64,000 nt of DNA from Pontibacter deserti (GCF_023630255.1 NZ_JALPRS010000002.1:558001-622000); one strand, 5' to 3'. Shown: positions 1 through 9,692, numbered from the stretch's first letter. Notes: generated by a model from the sequence alone, not told the origin. Program-made: numbers and translations.

Positions 1-700
1 AGTTAAAATCAGCACTTATATCAGCTTCGGTATCTTCCTGCTTAGTGTAGGTTACAGCGTTTAGCTTAAGTTCTATTCCAACTTTTGGTACCGGGAAAAA
101 TACGATACCTGGAGCTACATTACCGTACGTGCTATTTTGTTTCGTCTCTGGGTGTAGAGGGTCGTTACCGGTATAATAACTACCATCAGCGTTTAAGATG
201 ATTTTTCCATTCTGATCTCTGTAATAAGTTGAACCGAGGAAGGGTGGGATGCCGCCATTATTCGTTGGGAAACCTGCGGCCTGCTGTTTTACATCGACTT
301 TATACCTGGTGGTGTTAATGCCAGCATTTCCTTCTATAAAAAAAGCAAACTTATTACTTACCGGTTGATAAAAACGCACCATAGCGCCCAAGCCCCATGT
401 AGTAGTCTTTTCGTTTACCTGTGTTTGAGAAGGGTAAGTATAGCTGTTAGTTGGAGCAGTCTTTATTTCTCCGGTCTGGGTTTTAGAAATTTCAAATTGA
501 CTTTGAATACCGATCATCCAGTTACTGCTCACAAAATAACCAACAGAAGGATTGATATTGAAGCCGGAGCTTTTAATATCTGCTTCTTTTTTATAGTTGC
601 CACCCATGGTAGCTCCTGTGTAAACAGAGCCGGATTGCAATTGAGCGAAGGCGCCACCCGATGTTATACAAAAGCAAATTAGAAGTATAGTTTTTCTCAT
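1..700 (-). CDS. Outer membrane beta-barrel protein (partial, C-terminus off window)
   Basis: The start codon is at 700 and the reading frame is open to the left edge. The protein starts MRKTILLICFCITSGGAFA followed by Gln, a clear signal peptide with likely cleavage after residue 19. The rest alternates polar and hydrophobic residues with Gly/Asn-rich turns (for example VGYFVSSNWMIGIQ and GLGAMVRFYQPVSNKFAFF), as expected for a small 8-10 strand outer membrane barrel of the OmpW/OmpA-like type. Aligned with the next gene (756-1442), only about ten C-terminal residues appear to be missing. The two proteins share strand order and the phrase KLNA.TY/KMNALQY near the end, so they are tandem paralogues. 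Specific function is unknown. Confidence 0.8.
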   Translation of the reverse strand, partial: MRKTILLICFCITSGGAFAQLQSGSVYTGATMGGNYKKEADIKSSGFNINPSVGYFVSSNWMIGIQSQFEISKTQTGEIKTAPTNSYTYPSQTQVNEKTTTWGLGAMVRFYQPVSNKFAFFIEGNAGINTTRYKVDVKQQAAGFPTNNGGIPPFLGSTYYRDQNGKIILNADGSYYTGNDPLHPETKQNSTYGNVAPGIVFFPVPKVGIELKLNAVTYTKQEDTEADISADFN

Positions 701-755
701 AAGTATGTTTTAGTGAGCTATGGTTTATTAGATTTAGCTGGAGCTTGATTCTGAA

Positions 756-1442
756 TTAAAAATAGAAACTTGCTCCTATAGTTGAACCCTCTAGGCATAG
801 ATCTGCTTCAAACTCACGGTCTTCAGTTTCCCCACCTGGCAGTCTGCTGTCTTTTAATCCATGGTTGTATTGCAGTGCATTCATTTTCAGTTCTAAGCCA
901 AAACGTGGCTTTATGAAATACATCAAACCTGGAGATACATATGCCTGCAGAGCTGTAGTGTAACTTTCTATATCGCTTTGTCCTGAGCTTACACCAGTAT
1001 TGCGTTGACGGTTTCCACCTACTCCAACCCATAGATATCCATTGCTTGCATCAGAAGTTGCATGTATGTAACCGGCTTGCGCTTCAGCGAAAATAAAAAG
1101 TTTATTATGGACAGGATAAAAGTAGCGTACTTGAGGTCCGAGATACCATGACTGCTGGCTAGATTTTATTTCTCGGCTATAAGACCCAGTACCTGTACCT
1201 ACTTGTACAGACTCTGATTTACTGACAGCCCTGCTATGTTCTACAAACAAACCTATAGACCATCTTTCATTAAGTAAATAATTGATAGCTGGGCTAACTT
1301 CAAATGTTTTGGTAGTGTTGCCATCTCCTTTTTTTACTGAAGCTCCGATGCCAACAGTTGCATAAAAAGATTTTGACTGATCCTGAGCGGATGCTTGAAC
1401 TATAATAAATGCAGTGCAGGCTAAAAGTATAAGTCGTTTCAT
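756..1442 (-). CDS. Outer membrane beta-barrel protein
   Basis: A 228-residue protein with signal peptide MKRLILLACTAFIIVQASA and likely cleavage before Gln20. The mature part has repeated amphipathic beta-strands (SPAINYLLNERWSIGLFVEH, SWYLGPQVRYFYPVHNKLF, YVSPGLMYFIKPRFGLELKM) and ends in ..SFYF, the aromatic C-terminal residue typical of outer membrane barrels. It lies 55 bases upstream of the paralogous barrel gene on the same strand, so the pair may be co-transcribed. A strong terminator separates it from dnaK. It resembles the generic 'outer membrane beta-barrel protein' families common in Bacteroidota; substrate or role cannot be read from sequence. Confidence 0.8.
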   Translation of the reverse strand: MKRLILLACTAFIIVQASAQDQSKSFYATVGIGASVKKGDGNTTKTFEVSPAINYLLNERWSIGLFVEHSRAVSKSESVQVGTGTGSYSREIKSSQQSWYLGPQVRYFYPVHNKLFIFAEAQAGYIHATSDASNGYLWVGVGGNRQRNTGVSSGQSDIESYTTALQAYVSPGLMYFIKPRFGLELKMNALQYNHGLKDSRLPGGETEDREFEADLCLEGSTIGASFYF

Positions 1443-1486
1443 AGATTAATTTATATTATATAAATGCTATATACTATAAATTATGC

Positions 1487-1532
1487 ATAAATCAAAAAGC
1501 CCCGCTGAAACCAGCGGGGCTTTTTGATTTAT
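1487..1532 (-). terminator. Hairpin terminator after dnaK
   Basis: A perfect inverted repeat with 21-base arms (1487-1507 and 1512-1532) and a 4-base loop. The GC core is AGCCCCGCTG/CAGCGGGGCT, flanked by A- and T-runs, so it can terminate on both strands. It lies 18 bases past the dnaK stop codon. Confidence 0.9.
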
Positions 1533-1549
1533 AGTTGCGTATTCGGTTC

Positions 1550-3481
1550 TTACTTGTTACCGTCTACTTCTTCGTAATCTACGTCGGTTACGCCGCCGTC
1601 AGCTGCTGCGCCTTGCGGACCACCTTGCTGGCCATTACCGCCGGCTTGTGCACCTGCAGCGCCTTCTTGTCCGGCACCGGCTGCGTACATCTCCTGCGAT
1701 GCAGCACTCCAGGCATTGTTCAGACCTTCCAATGCAGCATCAATTCCAGCAATGTCTTTCGCTCCGTGCGCTGTTCTTAGCTTACCTAAAGCATCTTCAA
1801 TCGCAGACTTGTTACCAGCAGATAACTTATCGCCATATTCTTTCAGTTGCTTTTCGGTCTGGAAGATCATAGAGTCGGCTGCGTTCAGCTTTTCAATTTC
1901 TTCCTTCGCTTTCTTATCAGCTTCAGCGTTGGCTTCAGCTTCCTGGCGCATTCTTTCGATTTCCTGCTCGCTCAGACCAGAAGAAGCCTCGATACGGATC
2001 TTCTGCTCTTTACCAGTAGCTTTATCTTTAGCCGTTACGTGAAGTATACCGTTGGCATCGATGTCGAAAATTACTTCGATCTGCGGAACACCACGAGGTG
2101 CTGGTGGAATACCATCCAGGTGGAATCTACCAATGGTGCGGTTATCGCGGGCCATTGGGCGTTCACCCTGCAGTACGTGGATCTCTACAGATGGCTGGTT
2201 ATCAGATGCAGTAGAGAAAGTCTCAGATTTCTTCGTAGGAATGGTTGTGTTAGACTCAATTAGTTTAGTCATCACACCACCCATTGTCTCGATACCCAGT
2301 GAAAGCGGCGTTACGTCAAGTAGCAGTACATCTTTTACTTCACCTGTCAATACACCACCCTGAATTGCAGCACCAATCGCCACAACCTCATCCGGGTTAA
2401 CACCTTTAGAAGGCTTCTTACCGAAGAACTTCTCAACTTCTTCCTGTACTCTCGGGATACGGGTAGAACCACCTACTAATATTACTTCGTCGATATCAGA
2501 AGTAGATAATCCAGCATCCTGAAGTGCTTTGCGGCATGGATCCATCGAACGACGAATCAGATCGTCTGAAAGCTGCTCGAACTTAGCGCGAGTTAGTTTG
2601 CGCACTAAGTGCTTCGGAATACCGTTCACCGGCATAATGTATGGCAGGTTAATCTCCGTCTCGTTTGAAGAAGACAACTCGATCTTAGCTTTTTCAGCAG
2701 CTTCTTTCAGACGCTGCAGGGCCATTGGGTCCTGACGCAGGTCAATGCCTTCGTCGTTCTTAAACTCATCTGCCAGCCAGTTAATGATCTTCTGGTCGAA
2801 GTCGTCACCACCCAAGTGTGTATCACCATTCGTAGAAAGTACTTCAAACACGCCATCACCCAGCTCAAGTATAGAAATATCGAACGTACCACCACCTAAG
2901 TCGAATACCGCAATCTTCTGATCTTTGTGTTTTTTATCCAGACCATAAGCAAGCGCTGCTGCTGTCGGCTCGTTAATGATACGCTTCACTTCAAGACCAG
3001 CAATCTGTCCGGCTTCTTTGGTAGCCTGGCGCTGTGCATCGTTAAAGTAAGCTGGTACGGTAATAACCGCTTCTGTTACAGTTGTGCCAAGGTAATCTTC
3101 TGCAGTAGCCTTCATTTTCTGAAGCACCATTGCCGAAATTTCCTGTGGCGTGTACTGGCGGTCGCCGATCTCAACACGCACTGTGTTGTTGCTACCCTGT
3201 ACTACTTTGTAAGATACCTGTTTTGCTTCTTCGCTAACCTCGTTGTAGCTGTGACCCATAAAACGTTTGATCGAAGCGATCGTGTTCTGTGGGTTTGTAA
3301 TTGCCTGGCGTTTTGCAGGATCACCTACTTTACGCTCACCGTTACCGCCATCCAGAAATGCAACGATAGACGGCGTTGTTCTGCGGCCTTCGCTGTTAGG
3401 TATAACCACCGGCTCGTTACCTTCCATTACAGCAACGCACGAGTTGGTTGTACCCAAGTCAATACCAATTATTTTTCCCAT
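1550..3481 (-). CDS. dnaK: Molecular chaperone DnaK (Hsp70)
   Basis: ATP-dependent cytosolic chaperone that binds exposed hydrophobic segments of unfolded proteins, working with DnaJ and GrpE. The 643-residue length is normal. The nucleotide-binding domain shows IDLGTTNS at 7-14, [10 protein letters not shown] at 194-203 and the later [10 protein letters not shown] motif. The substrate-binding domain follows ([12 protein letters not shown]...), then a helical lid, a Gly/Gln/Ala-rich linker and the C-terminal EEVDGNK tail. The gene stands alone: neither dnaJ nor grpE is adjacent. A strong hairpin terminator follows. The start ATG at 3481 gives the canonical [11 protein letters not shown]-terminus. 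Confidence 0.98.
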   Translation of the reverse strand: MGKIIGIDLGTTNSCVAVMEGNEPVVIPNSEGRRTTPSIVAFLDGGNGERKVGDPAKRQAITNPQNTIASIKRFMGHSYNEVSEEAKQVSYKVVQGSNNTVRVEIGDRQYTPQEISAMVLQKMKATAEDYLGTTVTEAVITVPAYFNDAQRQATKEAGQIAGLEVKRIINEPTAAALAYGLDKKHKDQKIAVFDLGGGTFDISILELGDGVFEVLSTNGDTHLGGDDFDQKIINWLADEFKNDEGIDLRQDPMALQRLKEAAEKAKIELSSSNETEINLPYIMPVNGIPKHLVRKLTRAKFEQLSDDLIRRSMDPCRKALQDAGLSTSDIDEVILVGGSTRIPRVQEEVEKFFGKKPSKGVNPDEVVAIGAAIQGGVLTGEVKDVLLLDVTPLSLGIETMGGVMTKLIESNTTIPTKKSETFSTASDNQPSVEIHVLQGERPMARDNRTIGRFHLDGIPPAPRGVPQIEVIFDIDANGILHVTAKDKATGKEQKIRIEASSGLSEQEIERMRQEAEANAEADKKAKEEIEKLNAADSMIFQTEKQLKEYGDKLSAGNKSAIEDALGKLRTAHGAKDIAGIDAALEGLNNAWSAASQEMYAAGAGQEGAAGAQAGGNGQQGGPQGAAADGGVTDVDYEEVDGNK

Positions 3482-3594
3482 TCTATAGTTTTATTATAGT
3501 TTCCTATTCAAAATTTCTTTTCAGTTGTTAGCACTATATCAACCAATATGCCAACCGCTTTCAGGCTAAATTTTTATGTCATTCTGTCACGAAG

Positions 3595-3644
3595 CAAAAG
3601 TATATCCTCTGTTTTGTCTGCCTAATTCTTAAGCAGCAAAGCTA
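3595..3644 (-). promoter_or_regulatory. Candidate dnaK promoter region with two -7-like boxes
   Basis: On the minus strand this stretch carries two exact matches to the Bacteroidota -7 consensus TAnnTTTG: TAGCTTTG (3644-3637) and TACTTTTG (3602-3595). Neither has a convincing TTG at the -33 distance, so the assignment is weak. The rest of the gap from 3482 to 3750 shows no gene. No CIRCE-like inverted repeat was seen. Confidence 0.3.
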
Positions 3645-3750
3645 CCTGCGACATATTTACCTGTTACCTACGCTTTGTTTAAAGCACGTACTTTTAGCAA
3701 ACGGCAGAAGTATAGTTTAGGATTAAAGAGAACAGGATCGGACAGGTATA

Positions 3751-3788
3751 AAAAACAAAAGCCCCCGCTACAACAAGTAACGGGAGCC
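3751..3788 (-). terminator. Hairpin terminator after the 3927-5444 gene
   Basis: Arms 3777-3788 and 3760-3771 pair over 12 positions with three G-T wobbles and a 5-base loop. On the minus strand they are followed by a T-rich run (CTTTTGTTTTTTA). It lies about 140 bases past the stop codon of the membrane protein gene, further than usual. Confidence 0.65.
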
Positions 3789-3926
3789 ATGTTCACTTTA
3801 ACACCTAAAACACATTTATGCAAAGGCTTGATTGCTGTTTAACTTACACCTTAAGAAGTTTAGAGCAGGCCTTCTATAAACAAGAGTACCTGTAGGTGCA
3901 AAAGGGTTGCAAGTCCAGAAAAAAAA

Positions 3927-5444
3927 TTATTTGATAACAGATTTTTCGCGCAGGGTGCTTTTGCCAGCGTTACGCAGGCTAGTTAAATTATCCTGGATAG
4001 GTGGATTTGGTTTGGAAAGGTAGATTATACTTTTACCCCAATAGGCAGCAAGCCCTTTGTTTACCCACATCATATCACTTGCTGCCTTATTTTGTTCAGC
4101 CTGCGAAATGATATCAGCGAAATAAATAGTTTTAGGAATGGCCGGAAGTGGATCAACGGTGCAGACCTTGCAATCAGATTTTTTGAGTTGCGTGTACCGT
4201 TGGATCAGGGCCTTATTGTAAGCAGCAGCCTTACCCGAGATCAGATCAATATAAGCTGTGCTGATGTTGTTCTCAACTGATAAAATGCTAAGTATAAAAA
4301 TGAGCAATACAAATGCTGGTATTGCCAACGGGGGCTTCTGCTCTAAAGTTAAAGCTTGTTTGTACTTCTGTATGGTTAGCTGCAACAGGTAAAACCATCC
4401 AAACAGGAAAAAGAAATAGATCACATTCTCTAAACGTGGCGTAGCACGTTCGCCGGTAGACCAGGCAAAAACAAAATTCATCAGGAAGATGGTAGTGAGA
4501 AAGTATACTATGGCTAGTCTTATATCTATTCTGAATGCACGGCTATACTTTAGTTTTTCTGCCAGTGGTAACCCAAAGTATAAAATGTAAACTACTGAAG
4601 CTGCAAGTATTGGAAGCAACCAGCGGTAAAAAGAAAGTACCGTCATAAAAGCGGCATACACCACCGACCATAACAGCTTACCTGCATTGGGGTGGCTGCT
4701 CATGCGGTTAAAATTGCCAGGCGCTAACACCGCCACAAGGCAGCAAATAACACAAACCAAAAGCAGGAACAAGAGGTACGAACGGGCTTCTGCGTTTTTC
4801 AGGTTTGCTATAGTTATTAAGAGCACTGTAGTAAATGTAACAACTAAGGCCATCTCATTTGAACCGATCATGGCTGCACAAAGTATACTTACCAGTCCAG
4901 TATAGCCCACTTTGCTTAACCTGCTCTTGGCTTGAAGGAATTTATAAAGTACCGCCAGCAGTACCAACATTAGTATATTGGGTAACTGGTACGTAGCGTA
5001 AGTAGAGAAAAAGTAAAAGCCTTCGGAGGGGCTTGGAAGCTGCAGTAAGTATAAGGTAAAAAGTATGGACGCTAGTGCCAGCAGTTGTTTTTTGTTGAAA
5101 GCTTTATTCGTAATAGTATCAATTGCATAGTATAGCGCAGCACAAAATGAAAGCAGTAAAACCAATGGATATATTTTATAAAGCACAAGCGAGCCACTAA
5201 TCATAGGATTGATGCGAAACAGCGTTATAGTGCTGAAATAACGGCCTGTCCAATTAGTATAGTAGTCTTGTAAAACAGTCAGGTAACTAAACTCTTGGTC
5301 GCGTACTGCAAAACTAAAGTCGTCGGCCTGCGGGTGGCTATAAAAAGAAAGTATAAGGTAGGGCAACAAGGTATAAATGCCTGCAGCTATTAGTATCCAG
5401 TAAGTATAAGTATGGAAACGGTTCTCCTGTGGTAGCAAGGGCAT
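3927..5444 (-). CDS. Polytopic membrane protein, DUF6056/GT-C-like
   Basis: A 505-residue integral membrane protein with roughly eleven hydrophobic segments. Near the N-terminus, after the first segment, it has PQADDFSFAVRD and then NWTGRYFS. This acidic 'ADD' plus 'GRY' arrangement is characteristic of DUF6056-type proteins, which resemble GT-C membrane glycosyltransferases using lipid-linked sugars. The C-terminal part is a periplasmic domain of about 100 residues. It is probably monocistronic, with its own terminator downstream. Glycosyltransferase activity is inferred from fold resemblance only; acceptor and donor are unknown. Confidence 0.6.
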   Translation of the reverse strand: MPLLPQENRFHTYTYWILIAAGIYTLLPYLILSFYSHPQADDFSFAVRDQEFSYLTVLQDYYTNWTGRYFSTITLFRINPMISGSLVLYKIYPLVLLLSFCAALYYAIDTITNKAFNKKQLLALASILFTLYLLQLPSPSEGFYFFSTYATYQLPNILMLVLLAVLYKFLQAKSRLSKVGYTGLVSILCAAMIGSNEMALVVTFTTVLLITIANLKNAEARSYLLFLLLVCVICCLVAVLAPGNFNRMSSHPNAGKLLWSVVYAAFMTVLSFYRWLLPILAASVVYILYFGLPLAEKLKYSRAFRIDIRLAIVYFLTTIFLMNFVFAWSTGERATPRLENVIYFFFLFGWFYLLQLTIQKYKQALTLEQKPPLAIPAFVLLIFILSILSVENNISTAYIDLISGKAAAYNKALIQRYTQLKKSDCKVCTVDPLPAIPKTIYFADIISQAEQNKAASDMMWVNKGLAAYWGKSIIYLSKPNPPIQDNLTSLRNAGKSTLREKSVIK

Positions 5445-5541
5445 GGCAAAGTCAGTTGTAGCAGGATAAAAGTAATAAGATTTAGCAGCAGATAAAATAA
5501 GGAATGCTTAACTGAGACTTAACTATAAGCCATATAACAAA

Positions 5542-5570
5542 AAAAGCTCCCCATTTGCAGGGGAGCTTTT
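5542..5570 (-). terminator. Hairpin terminator after the subtilisin gene
   Basis: Perfect 11-base arms (5542-5552 and 5560-5570, core AGCTCCCC/GGGGAGCT) with a 7-base loop and A/T runs on both sides. It sits 30 bases past the protease stop codon. Confidence 0.85.
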
Positions 5571-5600
5571 CCTAAACCATAAAACCAGTATTAGTACTTG

Positions 5601-8330
5601 TTATTTCGTAATCATCATTCTGTTGGTAGATGTTTTACCGTTGGCCGTTACACGATACAAATAAGTACCGCCTGGTAACTTACTGCCATCAAACTTCAAT
5701 GAGTGACGACCGGCAGATTGTCTTTCTGTTACCAATGTCTTTATCTTTCTGCCCATCACATCAAATACTTCTACAGATACCGTACCTTCTGCTGTAACGG
5801 AATAGATGATGGTGCTTATACCTGTACTTGGGTTAGGATAGGAGTAGCTTTCTTGCCACTGCACACCGGCAGTTTGCATGGCTTCTGTACCCGATGTGGC
5901 AACCGGTTGTGTGGCAGCATCCCAGCTCGTATATGTTCTGGTAATAATTACAGCAAACTCAGCACGGGTTACGTTCTGTAATGGCTTAAATGTAGCATGC
6001 ATCGTTGGGAACAGGTCAAGTGGCCCTTGGGTAACACTGTAGTAAGCATTTATCAAACCTAACTCTAATGCTATACTTACATAACCTTCCAGTCCGACAG
6101 GTATGTACTTGGCATCTTCAATCGGAATATCCTTACCGTCTACATTTACTGTAACAGCTTTTCCGTTGCGCTCCAGGGCGTATTCCTGTAAGCCCAGTGC
6201 CTGTACCAGGGAGTACGCTAGACTAGCTCTGTTTACGTTGCCGGTCGGGGAGAATTTGCCAGTGCTAGTTGGTAACATAACACCATTATAGGCATGCAAC
6301 CTGTCGCGTAAGGCAGCGCCTTTTGCAGCTACTGATTCACCTAACAACAGTTCACTTCCTTTCAGGTCTGAGAAAGTAACGGCACCGTTCGTTGGCATAT
6401 ACTGGCGAATTGCCTGGCCCATCATCAGGTAATCTGCCAGCTGGATTCGCTTCAGATATTCATCCGGTTTAAAGGCACCGCTCAAGCCATCTACCAGGCG
6501 CGCTGCAACAGCCATTTTAATAGATGCTTCAGCCGGATGTCCAACTATATCTGCCATACCTGTAGTGCCGGTTACGCGCTGCATGTTCAGGGTACCATTT
6601 ATAGTTTCTGGTAAAGCTATACCTTGTAAACCTTCTACTTTCAGAATCCACTGGCCTGGTGCAGGAGCGGCAACGGCTACGCCTCTGTCGTAAGTCAGGG
6701 TAAACGTTACAGGTATACCTGCTCTGTGTTCGCTGCCATCCGGGCCTAATAGTATAAGGTTAACTGGGTTCCCTGTCTGGCCTAACAAACCGCCCGAGCT
6801 TATTTTTGCTTCGATGCTGTTGGTTCCTTCCGTTACTGTAAAAGTAATCTGGTTATTAGCGGCCAGCAGCGGGTTATAGTCTATTGTAAATGGAGTCGTC
6901 TCTGATTGTGATGTAACGCTGCTGTTAAATCTTCTGGTCAGGTTAGAGTAAGCGCCAAAAGTAGTGTTACGGAAAATATGATCAACGGCAGCATACGCAT
7001 TTACATAACCTGCACCCACTTCCCATGTCTCAAGGCCTGGCATGTTGGTAGCAGTTTTCTGAAGAATGTCTTTTACCTGTGCCGGTGTTAACGAAGGATT
7101 AGCCTCCAGCATAAGCGCTACTACACCTGCCGTGTGTGGTGTAGCCATAGATGTTCCGCTCATGTGAGTATAATAAGGCACGTGAGCAGGATCTAAGGTC
7201 TCAATATCATGCTGCGCTTCCAGAGATGCTACCGGTCCGATCACGCGGGTAGAAACTATATCAACGCCGGGTGCTACTACAGTAGGTCTGTTCTCATAGG
7301 TCCAGGTCTCGCCGTCTATCATAAACGTTCCGCCTTCACCTTTTACTCCTCTCGATGAGAACTCGGCCAGTTTGCCATACTTATCGCCGGCACCAACAGA
7401 TATTACCCAAGGCGCAACAGCATACGGGTTGTGGGTATCAGAGCTTGGACCATCATTACCGGCAGCAAACAGTGATACAATGCCACGATCATAAGCAATT
7501 TTAGATGCCACATTTATCGGGTTATTCGGGTCGAAATCGCCACTTGATCCCCAGGAGTTAGAAATAACACGGATACCATACTGCGCCTGATGTGTCAGGG
7601 CATAGTCAAATCCGCCGATTCCGTCTAATACAAATAGAGCAGCACCAGAACCATAGCCGATCAGGTGTGCACCGGGTGCAGCGCCTTCGTATAAACCACC
7701 AGATTTAGCACCATTACCGCCAACAGAGCCAGCACAATGCGTACCGTGGCCTGAATTTGTATCAGTGTTTGGTACGTTCTCCAGCCAGGTTACAGGTAGC
7801 ATGGCGTCTTGTGCATTCAGGTTTGTAGAGCCAAGTACGTTTTGTACCAAGTGTGTGCCCAGTTTTATGTCGTCGTGTGTGCCATCAACACCGCTATCGT
7901 TAATCATTACACCTATACCTTTACCAGAAACCGGAAGCCCTTTATTACGGGACGTCATTTCCTTGTCGGTGCGGAGCCTGCGGACGCCAGTTAAATGTGT
8001 GCCATTGTAGTTATAGTAGGTAAGTTTCTTGTTTAAATAAACAGAACGCACCTGTGGATCTTTTTCCAGAGCAGTTATTTGGGCGGCTGTTGCCAGTACG
8101 CCAGCTATCGGAAGAGATTTAAAAGTGATGCCTTTGGTAATGCCCAGCGAGTTTAGCAGCGCCAGATGAGAAGGGGTGGGGGCTGTATTGCCGTGGAAAG
8201 TCACTACTACGCCCAATGAGCCGGTGGTGGTTTGAAGCAAACTTTTAAGTTCGCTGTCCAGCTTATCCTGTGCACTTAAGTTACCCGTTAGTAGCAAGAA
8301 TAACATGATAAAGCTTAAAAATTTAGTCAT
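5601..8330 (-). CDS. Secreted subtilisin-like S8 peptidase with SLH-like repeats and T9SS type A sorting domain
   Basis: A 909-residue exported serine protease. It has a signal peptide (1-20, ..GNLSA/QD) and an inhibitor-like propeptide (about 35-100). The S8 catalytic domain shows Asp145 in INDSGVDG, His195 in SGHGTHCAG, the oxyanion Asn292 in AAGND and Ser394 in SGTSMATPH. A beta-rich domain (about 455-590) follows. Three stretches then resemble S-layer homology repeats: 602-645 (GAFKPDEYLKRIQLADYL), 670-713 (GKFSPTGNVNRASLAYSL) and 745-798 (FKPLQNVTRAEFAVIITR). The end (829-909: SYPNPSTG.., VFDVMGRKI, GTYLYRV) is a classical T9SS type A sorting domain. The protein should cross the outer membrane by T9SS and be surface-attached or released. 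Substrate is unknown. Confidence 0.93.
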   Translation of the reverse strand: MTKFLSFIMLFLLLTGNLSAQDKLDSELKSLLQTTTGSLGVVVTFHGNTAPTPSHLALLNSLGITKGITFKSLPIAGVLATAAQITALEKDPQVRSVYLNKKLTYYNYNGTHLTGVRRLRTDKEMTSRNKGLPVSGKGIGVMINDSGVDGTHDDIKLGTHLVQNVLGSTNLNAQDAMLPVTWLENVPNTDTNSGHGTHCAGSVGGNGAKSGGLYEGAAPGAHLIGYGSGAALFVLDGIGGFDYALTHQAQYGIRVISNSWGSSGDFDPNNPINVASKIAYDRGIVSLFAAGNDGPSSDTHNPYAVAPWVISVGAGDKYGKLAEFSSRGVKGEGGTFMIDGETWTYENRPTVVAPGVDIVSTRVIGPVASLEAQHDIETLDPAHVPYYTHMSGTSMATPHTAGVVALMLEANPSLTPAQVKDILQKTATNMPGLETWEVGAGYVNAYAAVDHIFRNTTFGAYSNLTRRFNSSVTSQSETTPFTIDYNPLLAANNQITFTVTEGTNSIEAKISSGGLLGQTGNPVNLILLGPDGSEHRAGIPVTFTLTYDRGVAVAAPAPGQWILKVEGLQGIALPETINGTLNMQRVTGTTGMADIVGHPAEASIKMAVAARLVDGLSGAFKPDEYLKRIQLADYLMMGQAIRQYMPTNGAVTFSDLKGSELLLGESVAAKGAALRDRLHAYNGVMLPTSTGKFSPTGNVNRASLAYSLVQALGLQEYALERNGKAVTVNVDGKDIPIEDAKYIPVGLEGYVSIALELGLINAYYSVTQGPLDLFPTMHATFKPLQNVTRAEFAVIITRTYTSWDAATQPVATSGTEAMQTAGVQWQESYSYPNPSTGISTIIYSVTAEGTVSVEVFDVMGRKIKTLVTERQSAGRHSLKFDGSKLPGGTYLYRVTANGKTSTNRMMITK

Positions 8331-8720
8331 AGGTAAGGTGAGTTAAAAGTGTTACATATAATTAGAATAGTTATAAAATATAGGGTTAAAGTGATTTTGT
8401 TAGTACTTGTTCGATTATTTAGAAGTATTGTACTTTACTTGTTTAAACATCGTTAGTGAAGCGGAAAAAATTTTTGAAAATCGTGTAATGAGTTGAGATA
8501 AGGTTGTTTATGCGCGAGTTTGCAATAGGATGATATAAAGGGGTAAATTGAAGTGTAAGAGCAGGTTTAAGAATGAAGGCTTTCTCTGGCAGTCATAAAA
8601 ATACAATTTTATGTATTTATAATTTTATCGTGTCATATATTTTATGGAATTTTTTGATACAATGTAGAGCCCTAGTATGCAGCAATAATTCTATAAGCAG
8701 GCAGAGCTTGGACAAATAAA
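8331..8720. other. AT-rich intergenic region upstream of the subtilisin gene
   Basis: About 390 bases without a convincing gene on either strand. It must hold the promoter of the subtilisin gene, but I found no clean TTG/TAnnTTTG pair. No inverted repeat or tRNA-like fold was recognised. Confidence 0.5.
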
Positions 8721-8746
8721 AAAGACAGCTACTTGTAGCTGTCTTT
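8721..8746 (-). terminator. Hairpin terminator after the dienelactone hydrolase gene
   Basis: Perfect 11-base arms (8721-8731 and 8736-8746, AAAGACAGCTA/TAGCTGTCTTT) with a 4-base loop. On the minus strand the hairpin is followed by TTTATTTG. It lies 33 bases past the stop codon. Confidence 0.85.
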
Positions 8747-8779
8747 AGGAAGAATATATGTTAACTATAGATCAGATCA

Positions 8780-9634
8780 TTAATCCAAGTGTTTCTTCAG
8801 AAACTCTACAGCCAGATTATGCGCATCTTCGGCGGCTTGTTTGTCATACTTTGGGTTACTAGGGTTGGCGAAAGCATGTACGGCATCATACATTTTTATA
8901 GTTACTTCCTTGTCAGCCTGCTTCATTTTCTGCTCAAATTCCTGCACAATCTCGGGGGTAATGGAGTTGTCCTGCTTTGCAAAAACACCCAGCACAGGAG
9001 CCTTTAAGTTTTTCAGTCGCTCCACATCACGCTCGGGCATGCCGTAGTAAATAACAGCAGCTTCTCCTTTGCTACCGGCTTCTATAGCTGCCTGCAACGA
9101 CCACGCGCCGCCAAAGCACCAGCCAATAGTTGCAATGTCGGGGTCTTTACCGGCATAGGCTATAGCGCCGTTTATTATAGCTATACCGCGTTTTGCCGTT
9201 ACCGATTGTACGTACTCCACAGCTTTCTCGCGTTCGGTGGCTATTTTGCCATCATACAGGTCCAGGGCCAGCACATTTACGTTACCAAGTTCTGTTGCCA
9301 GCCGCTCAGCTTCCTGTTTTATGTAGTCGTTAAGTCCCCACCATTCGTGTATCACCAGCAGGTAATTGTCTGTTTTCTTAGCGGCTTTTATCTCGTAAGC
9401 TTTGCCGGTTTTACCATCCAGAGTTTTAAACGTTACCATTTTGCCTTTCTGGTTCTCTAGCGTAAACGGGAGTGGATTTTCATGCTTCATCTGAAAGTTT
9501 TTATTTCCGGTAAGCATGGCAAATTGTGTGGTGACATCGGCAGTAGGTTTAGTGCAGCAATTCATTTTTTCCTGCGCAAAAACCATTGATCCGCTTAGCA
9601 GTACTACGGCAAAGGAGATGATTTTTTTCTTCAT
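8780..9634 (-). CDS. Secreted dienelactone hydrolase family protein
   Basis: A 284-residue alpha/beta-hydrolase with signal peptide MKKKIISFAVVLLSGSMVFA and likely periplasmic location. The dienelactone hydrolase triad is visible: nucleophile Cys173 in GWCFGGAW, Asp222 in AKQDNSIT and His253 in DAVHAFANPS. The N-terminal core has VIHEWWGLNDYIK, another family signature. Residues 21-55 form a short linker with a Cys pair (NCC, 25-27). Family members hydrolyse lactones or esters; the substrate here cannot be told. It lies 58 bases downstream of the NYN-domain gene and may share its transcript. Confidence 0.9.
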   Translation of the reverse strand: MKKKIISFAVVLLSGSMVFAQEKMNCCTKPTADVTTQFAMLTGNKNFQMKHENPLPFTLENQKGKMVTFKTLDGKTGKAYEIKAAKKTDNYLLVIHEWWGLNDYIKQEAERLATELGNVNVLALDLYDGKIATEREKAVEYVQSVTAKRGIAIINGAIAYAGKDPDIATIGWCFGGAWSLQAAIEAGSKGEAAVIYYGMPERDVERLKNLKAPVLGVFAKQDNSITPEIVQEFEQKMKQADKEVTIKMYDAVHAFANPSNPKYDKQAAEDAHNLAVEFLKKHLD

Positions 9635-9692
9635 AGGTATAAGTATAGGTTTATAGTTTATACTCTGGTGGGGCAGTTACATTTGATAGTGC

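Noticed and set aside
365..682. Plus-strand reading frame of 105 codons
   Set aside because: It is antisense to a clear beta-barrel gene with signal peptide and has no protein-like features.
1550..3499. Several plus-strand frames of 60-190 codons over dnaK
   Set aside because: They are antisense shadows of dnaK; their composition (Cys/Phe-rich) is not protein-like.
8331..8720. Possible small RNA or tRNA in the AT-rich gap
   Set aside because: No cloverleaf, no terminator-like hairpin apart from the one belonging to the downstream gene, and no promoter pair.
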